Below are positions 12,411-21,238 of a stretch of 64,000 nt of DNA, piece after piece; positions within the stretch are counted from its first letter, which is position 1, and every line of letters starts with the position of its first letter. The DNA is from Pelecanus crispus. Taxonomy: Eukaryota; Chordata; Aves; Pelecaniformes; Pelecanidae. Below the pieces are notes generated by a model that was not told the origin of the DNA, did no database searches, and was given only the letters and a program-made list of their open reading frames with translations. The position numbers and the translations under genes were made by a program. The stretch covers positions 17,151,397 through 17,215,396 of the forward strand of contig NC_134652.1 in NCBI RefSeq assembly GCF_030463565.1. Reading direction: 5' to 3'.

Positions 12411-13079
12411 ATTGGCCGCCACCGCCCGTCGCCCGCCCCCGCGGCGCGCCCACTGGCTCGGCCCGCCGCCCGCCGCCCCCGCGCCCCGCGCTCATTGGCC
12501 GCCGCCGCCGCGACTCGGACGCCGCCACTGGCCAGCCGCTCCCTCCGGCGCGCTCGGGCGCGCTGCCCGTTGGCCGCCGGGACTCCCCGCCCCGCCGTGC
12601 CGCGCAGCCCATTGGGTGCCTCAACTTCGCGCCCCGCCTCTCCGTGCAGCTCATTGGGCGGCGAGCCCGCGACCTTTGGCCCGCCCGCGGTTCCTCTCCG
12701 CGGGGCCAGAGAGCCACCATTGGCCGTCTCGCCCGCCACTCCGGCTCTCGGCGCGTGTTGTTTATTTGGGCGCCTCGGATTGGCTGGGCGCTGGCGGCGA
12801 CGGCCGCGGCGGGCGGGCCGCGCCCCGAGCCCGCGCTGCGATAGGGCGCGCGGGAGGAAGTCCCCGGGTGACGTCACCCGGCGAAGGTCGGACTCAGAAG
12901 CAAGGGCGAAGCCAGGCGCGGCTCGCGGCCGCCTGGGTGCCCCGCCCCGCCCCGATCCGATTGGTCGTCGGGCCGCGGGGGCGTGGCTCCGCCGGGGGGG
13001 CGGCGGGACCGATTGGGCTCCGCGGCCGCGGGGGGCGGAGCGCCGCCCGGCGGGGCTCGACCGCGGGGGCCCCCATTGG
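12411..13079 (-). promoter_or_regulatory. Array of same-orientation CCAAT (NF-Y) boxes
   Basis: Nine exact ATTGG motifs on the plus strand (CCAAT on minus) begin at 12411, 12494, 12611, 12653, 12719, 12779, 12960, 13012 and 13075. Three one-base variants begin at 12452, 12527 and 12569. Successive spacings are 41, 42, 33, 42, 42, 42, 66, 60, 181, 52 and 63 bases. The first seven look like a decayed tandem repeat of about 42 bp with a core like CGCGCCCATTGGCCGCC. All face the direction of SLC25A28 transcription. CCAAT boxes are bound by NF-Y, but occupancy here is inference. Confidence 0.8.
12864..12881. promoter_or_regulatory. 18-bp palindromic CRE
   Basis: CCGGGTGACGTCACCCGG is a perfect inverted repeat centred on the full cAMP-response element TGACGTCA (12869-12876), a CREB/ATF site. 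It sits 539 bp from the SLC25A28 start codon and 290 bp from that of ENTPD7. Confidence 0.8.
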
Positions 13080-13170
13080 CCGCGCCGGGGGCGCCTGGTG
13101 ACGTGGCCGCCGGTGCCGGCGGCGGGTGCCGGTAGCGGGGCGATGCGCGGGCGGGCGGCGGCGGGCGCAC

Positions 13171-16100
13171 ATGGCCAGGTGAGCGGGGCCGGGCCGGGCC
13201 GGGGGGCCGGGGCCGGCCCGGGCCCGGTGCTGAGCTGTGGCCTCTGCCCGCAGGATCGGCGTTTCCTGCCCGTCGTGGCGCTCGGCAGGACCCTGCCCGT
13301 GCCCGTGGCCGCGGCAGCGCCCGGCGGCGCTGGGGCTGGCCCTCGCCGTGGGGCTGCTGCTGCTGCTGCTGCTGGCGGCCGCCACCCCCCGCCGCTGGGC
13401 CACGCCGCCCCGCGCCGCCCGGCGCGACGAGAGGTGAGCGGGGCCGGGGCTGCCGGGGGACCGGGGCTCACCGTTGCCCGCCGGTGCTGAGGCTCCCTGT
13501 CCCCGCCCATCCCCGGGCCCCAGGTACCTGGCGCGGGCGGAGGATCTGACGGCCACCGACACCGAGGACTCGGCCCTCAGTTACGGGGTGGTCGTCGACT
13601 GCGGGAGCAGCGGCTCCCGGGTCTTCGTCTACTTCTGGCCCCCGCACAACGGGAACCCCCACGACCTGCTGGACATCAAGCAGATGAGGGACCGGAGCAG
13701 CCGCCCCGTCGTCAAGAAAATTAAACCAGGTCGGTGCCACCCCTCTCCGCTCCCGGCCCCGAGGCCGCCGCACGCAGGACGGGTACGGCCGCTGCCGGTG
13801 GCGGGGCTGGCTGCTTCACAGCCTGCCTTCCCCGGGCAGGCATCTCGGTGGCGGCGGCGGTAGCCCCGGAACAAGCTACGCCCTACCTGCGCCCTCTGCT
13901 TCAGTTCGCGGCAGCCCACGTCCCGGCTCAGAAGCACAAGGAAACTCCGCTTTACATCCTGTGCACGGCAGGCATGCGGCTGCTGCCCGAGAGGTGAGTT
14001 CGTCGGCCGGTGCTGGGGGGAGCCGGAGACCCGCTGGATCCCTCAGCCACAAGAAGGGGGAAGACAGCTATCCCATCTTGAGCCTCATGGGAGAATTAGG
14101 AATCCTGGGGGGGACCTGGGAAAGGAGCAAGCAGCAAGGGCTGCAGAAGGAGGGTTGGAGCACGCTGGGAGGGAGGTGAGAAGGGAGGCTTTGAAGTCTC
14201 AAACGAACAGATCTAGTTTCTCATCTCCAAGGCATGCTGGGTGCAGCAGCAGGGCTGGACGTGGGGTGTATTGCAGCAGGATTCCTGCTGTCTCTTGCAC
14301 TCTTGCAAAGGAGCGTCGCTGGTGAAGGCCCCTTAGGATCTGTCCCTCTCCTGCGTCCTTGCAGGCACCAAGCTGCAATCCTGGATGACTTAGTGAGAAA
14401 CGTGCCCCTGGAGTTTGATTTCCTCTTCTCCAAATCACACGCAGAAGTGATCTCAGGGAAACAGGAAGGTAGGAGCTGTTGCACAGCACTGTCTGGTTCC
14501 CTTTAGCGTATTGCCGTAATAACCCTCACTGTCTCGTGCAGGTGTCTATGCTTGGATTGGCATCAACTTTGTCCTGGGCCGGTTTGATCACGAGGACGGT
14601 GAGTCTGGCTGCTCATAGAGCAGCTGGGAGGGTCTGAGCAAAGCTCTGCTGGAGCTTGCCCTAGGGCTGGAGCTAAGAGCAAGCTCTGGAGCAGGCAGTG
14701 TCTGCCCCTCTGGCCAGGCAGTGCCTGACCCCAGCCATGTGTGCAAAACCCTCCTGGACCTGGGGCCTGGAGGGGCACCTGCCCTGGTTGCAGGAATGAG
14801 TCCCTGCATGGGGGAGGGGGACACCTGCAGCATTTTGGGAGAAGAACCAGGGAGAGGGGGTTTGTAGTAGTGTTGCTCTAGTGGATTCCAGCAGTGGATA
14901 CTTTGGGGGAAAGCTGGGGGGTGGCCGGCTCCAAGTGCCAGGATCTGTTGCCCTGCAGGTGACCCCCAGGGGATGCTTGCAGGGGTGGAGGAGCCCCATG
15001 AGGCTGCTTTGGAGGGGGGGTAATGGTGGAAGGGAGGAGAGGCCGCCCCAGGCCCTGCCCCTCGCTGACATGCTGCTGTGGGTTTCAGAGGAAGATGCAG
15101 TGGTCACCGTAGCACTGGGGGACCAAGGAGAGTCCCTGGTTCGGAAACGAACAGTTGGCATCCTAGACATGGGGGGCGCCTCCCTGCAGATCGCCTATGA
15201 AGTGCCCGACTCCGGAGCCTTCTCCTCCCCGCAGCAGGTGCGTACGTGGCCGGACGGCCCCAAGAGCAGCCCCTGCCTTCCCTGGGTTGCTGCTGATCAC
15301 AGACCTCTCTGCATCCCCAGGAGGAGGCTGCTAAGAGCTTACTGGCAGAATTCAACCTGGGCTGTGACGTGCAGCACACTGGCCACGTGTACCGCGTCTA
15401 CGTCAACACCTTCCTGGGCTTCGGGGGCAATTTTGCCCGGCAGCGCTACGAGGAGCTTGTGCTGAACCAGACCTATGTGCACAACCGGTATTGCTGTCTC
15501 ACCTAGCGGTCCCCCTGCTGGGGCATTGCAAAATGGGGGTGCTGGTTCCTTCACGCTGCCCTGTGCCCATTGGATTTGCCCCAAGAGCCACCCATGGTGA
15601 TAATAGCTCCCACAGCCATGCTGGCGGCAGCAGATGACCAGGCTGGCACAGGGTGCACGGGCGCTGCCCTTCTCCGAGCTCGGCAGGTGTTGTCAGTGCC
15701 GCAGCTCCCTGCCTTCCTCCTCCTCCCCTCGCAGCAGGCTGCAGGGAGGCCCCTCTGGTGGCTTTTGGCTTTTCTTGCTCCAACTTTCCCTCCTTCTCCA
15801 GCACCGATTCACTCAGCACATCTTTCCATCGAATCCCCACCTCGAGCTCTCTGTCTCCTGTCTCTCCTTCCCTTCCCAGAGCGCTACGTGAAGCTGTCGC
15901 CAGAGGTGGAGAGGCTTGGTGCCCAGGTACTCCCGTGCCGGGAGCAAACCCTGCCTCCAGATCCCTGGGGGCTCTGCAGGGGTGCAGATCCCTGCAAGCT
16001 GGGTGGGGGTGGCTGTGCCTTGTCGCACCCCGCAGGTGCTCGGGGCACATGGCTGCAGGTCACTGTGACAGATCTGGCGAGTTTGGCTTTGGCAGGAGGT

Positions 16101-17379
16101 GGCAGGGCGGGTGCCAGCACCGTGGGGTACAAGGGGACACAGTCTGGTCTGGCACAGGGGGTATCCAGGTGCGTGGAAGCACTAGACTAGGCTTTTGGGG
16201 GTGCTACAGGACCCCCTGTGCAATTGCCTTTCCTTCTTGGCCTGTTTTCCAGCCTGCACAGTCAGCAGACAGGGCTGAGCCCCGAGATGCCCTTCCTGGA
16301 CCCCTGCCTGCCTGTGGGGCTGGAGGACACGGTGGCCAGGGGCGGCCAAACCCTGTACGTGCGGGGGCGAGGGGACTGGCCGGCCTGCGCGAAGCTGCTG
16401 CAGCCCCTCCTGGCCGGGCCCAACAGCAGCCAGGCCTCCCTGGTGGGGGCCTACAAAGCACCCATCGACTTCGGCAACAGCGAGTTTTACGGCTTCTCTG
16501 AGTTCTTCTACTGCACCGAGGACGTGCTGCGCCTGGGTGGCCGCTACAGTGCCTCCACCTTCACCTCTGCTGCCCAGGTGGGTGCTGCCGCTCCCAGGGC
16601 TGGGAGGCAGTGGGGGCCGTTTCTGTGCTCTGAGCCCCAACTTCTCTGTCCCCCAGGAGTACTGCAGCCAGCGATGGGAGGTGCTGACCCAGCGCTTCCG
16701 TGGTGGCCTCTACTCTGCACACGCTGACCAGCACCGGCTGAAGTAAGCGGCTTTGCTGGGGGGGCTCTTGCCGGGGTGAGGGACTGTGGTGTGGGTGGTA
16801 GCATGGGGCTGATGCTCCTGTGTGCCGTGCCTGCAGGTATCAGTGCTTCAAATCAGCCTGGATGTACCAAGTCCTTCACCAGGGCTTCTGCTTCCCCCTG
16901 GACTACCCCAGCCTGCACACGGCCCAGCTGGTGTACGACCGGGAGGTGCAGTGGACGCTGGGAGCCATCCTCTACAAGACACGGTTTCTGCCGCTCAGGT
17001 ATCGTTGGCTCGCTAATAGCATCACTCGGGGAAGGGTGGTTGGGGAGGAGCAGGAGTTACTGCTCTGCTGCCCTGGCAAGGGGAGCAGCAGCGCAGGACC
17101 CTGGTAGTACCCCATGGCATCTCACAGCCAGTCCTGACTCCTCTCTGCAGGGATCTCCGGCAGGAGAGCATCCGGCAAGCGCATGCCTCCTGGCTGCGCC
17201 TCTCTTTTGTCTACAACCACTATCTCTTCTTTGCCTGTATCCTGGTCGTAGCGCTGGCCATAGTCCTCTACCTCCTGCGGCTGCGCCGCATCCACCGCCG
17301 GCAGCTGCGCTTGGCCCAGCTCACCCTGCTCTGGCTGGACAAGGTGGTGGTGCCGCCGAGCCAGGGAAGCGGGCCATGA
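13171..17379 (+). CDS. ENTPD7: Ectonucleoside triphosphate diphosphohydrolase 7 (12 exons)
   Basis: A GDA1/CD39-family NTPDase of lysosomal/endomembranes (LALP1) that hydrolyses nucleoside triphosphates. Exons: 13171-13178, 13254-13433, 13524-13729, 13840-13993, 14365-14468, 14542-14598, 15089-15237, 15321-15487, 16253-16577, 16657-16742, 16837-16998, 17151-17379, giving 608 residues (human 604). Apyrase-conserved regions are all present: [14 protein letters not shown] (near 86-99), [43 protein letters not shown] and [11 protein letters not shown]. An N-terminal membrane segment contains a Leu7 run encoded by a CTG repeat, and a C-terminal one follows [18 protein letters not shown]. The first coding exon holds only eight bases (ATGGCCAG), giving MARI as in human. 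An upstream ATG at 13143 is in another frame. ENTPD4 is the closest paralogue, but synteny and sequence favour ENTPD7. Confidence 0.97.
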
Positions 17380-18306
17380 CACCGGTGGTACCCACCCTCC
17401 AGCTGCACCAGCAGAACCAGGACTGGCTGACAGCCTGGGCTCCGAGGGCTCGGACTCTTTCTTCAAGACCATCTCCACTCTGCACCATCACCTCCACATC
17501 AGAACCACAGCCTGTGGGCTGAGGCAGCTATGGACACCAGAGCTTTCCTCTCTGCCTCGCCCTGGTCCTAATCTTTGCATTCCATGCCCTCTGGCCTTTG
17601 CCTTGCTACGCGGTGTAGAGCAAAGTCCTCTGCTGCCAGCGGGCTCAAGGCTGCAGCTCTGGCAGGTCCCTCAGATAAGTGGTGAGCTATCACCGACGCA
17701 GCCAACCCCGGGCTGTGGCCTGAAGCACCCGGCCGCCCCGTGATTCAGCCACCGGTTTGCAGAGCAGCCTGGTGAGGTGCTGGAGCTCAGTGCCTGGGGT
17801 GGCCTTTCTGCAGTCCCTTACAAGCCCACAGGCAGGAGAACAGCAGTCACCAGCAAAGTCACTGCGGGAACCAAGTGAGCCATGAGCTGCTCTGCCCAGC
17901 CCCTCTTGGAGCATTCCTTAAGAGGCATGCTCTTTGCCATGTCTTCCCTTCCCAGGACGATCCTCCCACGGTCCTAGCCGCTGCCCCAGGCTCAGCACTG
18001 AGGGCTCAAGGCACCCCCAAAGTGGGCCATGTTTCCTTTCATACATTCCCTCCTGGGCACATCTGCCCCGTGGCGTCCCACACGTTAATCGGGCACTAGC
18101 ACCAGGACCAGTGGTTCTCTCCCCCATGAGCGCAGGCTGGGCCTGCCCACGGGCGAACCACCTCACTCCAGCTCGCTGCCCCAGGGCAGGGCTGAGCTGC
18201 GGCTTCGTGCACAGGCACAAGTCTTCCTCCCCTGGGGCTGGAGCCCCTGATGACCCAATGAAATTAATCACTTTTACTTGAACTCAGCTGTTCCCATTCT
18301 TGTAGC

Positions 18307-18312
18307 AATAAA
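18307..18312 (+). terminator. ENTPD7 proximal poly(A) signal
   Basis: A canonical AATAAA about 930 bases after the ENTPD7 stop, within a 3' UTR that holds no other gene I can recognise. Confidence 0.65.
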
Positions 18313-18946
18313 CAAACCCCTTGAGCCTCCAGCACTGGTCTTGTTTTCTAGCGGGTACCCCCCAGCAGCAACAGCTCTGGGCTGGCAGCATGACTGGGGG
18401 CCAGCACACATCCACACAGCGTTGCTCTGTGCCACTGCACTGGGATGATGGAGTTGCTTTCTTGTCAGCAGATGTTCTCTGTGATTCCAGCAGGACAGCT
18501 GAGCTCAACTGCTGAGCTGATAGCAGCAAGTGCAGCTCTGATCAAACTGAACTGTTGTGATCCTTAGAGACAGCATCCTTTGCTGCTCCCCTCTCTTCTC
18601 CTAAGACAAGGAAGATGTTGCTCCCTCCTTTTTACCTTATTCCCCACCATAGCCTGGGAAAGAGGGCACTAAACTTCTCCAGCTGCTGCACAGCTGTGGG
18701 GATGGCTCCAGTACAGCTGCCTACCATCAGAGAGGCTGGGCAGGTACCCAGTTCACCCTGTAGCACATGCTGTTGCCTACCTGTGACCCTGGTCCCACAA
18801 GGACGAGTGGCACAGGTGGCATCAAGGATAAAACTTGCCATGCACCAGTATGCTGCCAACCTCTGCTCAACAGCTGAGGATCCCAGCCTTGTTCTCATGG
18901 TGCAGGTGTTCTCAACAGCAGGGTTAGGGGGAAGGGAAGAAGTCTG

Positions 18947-19074
18947 AATAAAGCCAAGACTGTTCCTCAGCCTCAAAGCAGCAAGTGACTCGGCCTCCAG
19001 CATCACTTACTAGAAAAAGGATTTATTTCCACAACACAAATTCAAACACAGACAAATAAATAAATACAAATAAA
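18947..19074. terminator. Convergent poly(A) region, ENTPD7 and ATP6V0E2
   Basis: Plus-strand AATAAA hexamers lie at 18947-18952, 19055-19060, 19059-19064 and 19069-19074. Minus-strand AATAAA lies at 19027-19022, with another at 19222-19217. The region is AT-rich against a GC-rich background. It can end ENTPD7 from the left and ATP6V0E2 from the right, so the two transcripts abut or overlap by a few tens of bases. Confidence 0.7.
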
Positions 19075-19853
19075 TTATCTGATAAATAAGGGGAAACCTA
19101 AAACACAATTCCCTACTTGGTTCTTCTCAGAACCTGGACACAGTTTGGAGTGGTGGTGGTACCTAGACACTACTGCAGCACCCTCACTGCTGAGGCGGGA
19201 GGAGACATAGCACCCCTTTATTCCCTTCCAGCAGGCTGCCAAGCAGCAGAACCCCCTGCCCTGCACCTCAGCACCTCCCTCATTCACACCCAAGGGGGTC
19301 CACATGCTCCCCCAGGGTCAGCCCTCCCTTCTCACACCCACAGCCAGAATCTGTCTTAGTAAGGACCACTCTCACCATAGGGGACTGACCATACAACAGA
19401 GGATACTATGGGCTCCTGCCTTCTCATGCAGAGGGGCAGCCATTGCCTGAAATGACCAGGGATATGGTAATTAGTTGGGCAGCTTGGGCTACAAGCAAGG
19501 GTTTCACCAAGGGGGCTAGGGCTGAGCACACTGGAAGGAGCAGGGTGAGCACTGCAGGGCCAGGATCCGCTGGCACTACACACAGATCTCTCTCAGGATA
19601 GTGGTCAGTGTCAGTGACTGCAACACTCGGCCAGCTGAAGGGATCTCTCCCTGGTAGCGTGGCTGCTCCCAGGGCCAGGCTTACTAGGCCCTCATCCCAG
19701 GCAGGGGTGCTGTCTGCCATGCTCAGGGGCCCAGCCATCATTGGTCCAGGTTGCAGTGCTCAGGGTGCGGTGGGGCAGCGGGTCCAGCCTCTGTCCCAGC
19801 ACCTCTGGGGTCTGCCTGGTATGGGAGGGTAGAGGCTGGAACAGCAGTAAAAG
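19005..19853 (-). other. Probable non-coding last exon of ATP6V0E2
   Basis: The minus strand has a strong pyrimidine tract and AG immediately before 19853, and AATAAA at 19027-19022. Together with the donor at 20118-20117 this gives a 3' UTR exon of about 0.85 kb. Mammalian ATP6V0E2 also has a final exon beyond the stop. No coding potential is recognisable. Confidence 0.6.
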
Positions 19854-20171
19854 CTGGGGGAGGGAGAAAGGAGAAGTTAGCACCAAACTGCACCCACGAG
19901 GGAGGCCCCACAAATCTAGAGAACCACAGGCTCAGGGGGAAGTGCTCGGTTTGCTCAGGCCCAGTGCAGAGCCAGCAGCCCCACAGTGAGACCACCTCAG
20001 CACAGCCACAATGCACAGAAGCCAAAGCATCTCCCACCCAGCAAGGACCAGGCTGCAGCTCCCTCCCCAGCCAGGCAAGCAGGGACATCTCTGCCACCCC
20101 AGCCCTCTGCCCACTCACGGTGACAATTTTGGCAGGGGGTCTCTGTTCAGGCGCCGGCTCCCAGAGACTGC

Positions 20172-20764
20172 TCACTCCCAAAGGAAGCGCACGTACCAGA
20201 TGGTCTCGTTCTTCAGCTGCGGCCCGAACAGGGGGTTGGCCTGGGCCAGGATGGCGATGAGCCAGCTGCAAAGGGACCCAACCTGCCATCAGCCCCCACA
20301 GCACAGGCAGGGGCAAGAGCCAGGATCCCGGGACGCTGCTGCCTCAAGGGGCTGGCAGAACGACTGCTGCCCCGGGGGGTGAGGTGCCCGGTGGGGAGGC
20401 AGGCCGCAGCCCGGGGTCTGTCCCGTTCATCCACGGGCAGGAGGCTGGGCAGCAGCCACCGGGCCCGGTGAAGCCACACGGAGGATGGGGGAGGTGGGAG
20501 CGGGGCGGGTATCGGCCCGGTCCGCAGTACTCACAAGAGGTAGCAGCACACGGCGGTGGTGACCAGCATCGTGATGATCACCCTGCGGAGACACCGGCGT
20601 TAGGACGGGAAGGCCCGGTCCCGAACCCCCCCCCGGCATCCCTCCGAGGCCCTCACTCACCCGCGGTTCGGCCCCTTGGGCACGAACCAGGGGGCGGCGA
20701 TGCCCACGAGGCCCCAGAAGGCGGAGAAGAGGACGAGCGGCAGCGCGAAGCTGTGCGCCGTCAT
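20172..20764 (-). CDS. ATP6V0E2: V-type proton ATPase subunit e2 (3 coding exons)
   Basis: A small membrane subunit of the V0 sector of the proton pump that acidifies endomembrane compartments. Coding exons (minus): 20661-20764, 20535-20582, 20172-20265, giving 81 residues, the family's usual length. The protein starts MTAHSFALP, contains [10 protein letters not shown] and [17 protein letters not shown], and ends [13 protein letters not shown] and YVRFLWE favour e2 over e1. Two hydrophobic helices are visible. A donor at 20119/20118, 53 bases after the stop, pairs well with an acceptor before 19853, so the last exon (about 19853-19005) is probably entirely 3' UTR. The introns rule out a retrocopy. 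It lies directly downstream of COX15 on the same strand; in human this gene is on chromosome 7, so the linkage here is unexpected. Confidence 0.95.
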
Positions 20765-21060
20765 GGCCGCTCCGCACCGACGGACGGATCGCCGCCGCCG
20801 CCGCCGCCGCCGCACCGGATGCCGCTCTGCCCACTGCCGCTCGCGGCGGCCAATCCGCGGGCGGAGCGCTGCGCGCTGCCACCACCGCCGCCTCCCATTG
20901 GCGGAGACGCGAGGCCAGGCGTCCGGCGGGCTGACGCCAGGGGGCGCCAAAGGGAGCCCGCCCGCCCGCCTCTCCCCTCCCCGCCGCAGCGGCGCGGCCC
21001 GGCCCCCGCGGGGCTCCCCGCACCCCGCCTCACCTCGCTCCCGAAAGGAGCGCCCAGACA
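20765..21060 (-). promoter_or_regulatory. ATP6V0E2 promoter with CCAAT boxes and CTCF-like site
   Basis: A CpG-rich stretch upstream of the ATP6V0E2 ATG. It has CCAAT at 20850-20854, ATTGG at 20897-20901, CGG-type repeats in the 5' UTR near 20790-20815, and CCAGGGGGCGCC at 20937-20948, which resembles the CTCF core. It is squeezed between the ATP6V0E2 start and the 3' end of COX15. Confidence 0.6.
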
Positions 21061-21086
21061 GACACCAGCCGCTCCGTGAAAACTCC

Positions 21087-21092
21087 TTTATG
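21087..21092 (-). terminator. COX15 variant poly(A) signal
   Basis: The minus strand reads CATAAA, a known weaker variant hexamer, about 150 bases after the COX15 stop. No canonical AATAAA lies between the stop and the ATP6V0E2 promoter, so this is the best candidate. COX15 would then end only about 300 bases before the next start codon. Confidence 0.5.
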
Positions 21093-21238
21093 TTACAAAG
21101 TTCGCACTCACACCCGCCGCCTCCTCCCTGCGCGCAGCCCGGCTGGGCGCACACCCCGCCGCGCACCCGCGGTGCGGGGTCTCTGCCGCCTCCGGGCCCA
21201 GCGGTGCGGCTCCCCCGGAGGGCTCTCCCTCGGGCCGG

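Larger units (their letters stand above)
11850..13450. promoter_or_regulatory. CpG island and shared promoter, SLC25A28 / ENTPD7
   Basis: Very high GC and dense CpG cover both first exons and the 845 bases between the two start codons (12325 minus, 13171 plus). The genes are transcribed divergently, so this is most simply one bidirectional promoter. It contains GC boxes, a perfect CRE palindrome, a second TGACGTGG element at 13099-13106 and an array of CCAAT boxes. No TATA box is apparent. Confidence 0.85.

Noticed and set aside
11612-13510. 632-codon minus-strand open frame across the CpG island
   Set aside because: It is SLC25A28 exon 1 read straight through the promoter and into the first intron. 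The MELGAG start matches the known protein, and the upstream part is CCAAT-array promoter DNA.
15881-15927. Exon-like 47-nt segment in ENTPD7 with good AG and GT flanks, reading [15 protein letters not shown]
   Set aside because: Its length is not a multiple of three and its frame does not fit either neighbouring exon. The exons at 15487 and 16253 join directly to give the conserved ENTPD7 sequence.
20172-20764. ATP6V0E2 as a processed retrocopy
   Set aside because: Two introns with canonical sites interrupt the coding region, and the gene has its own CpG promoter.
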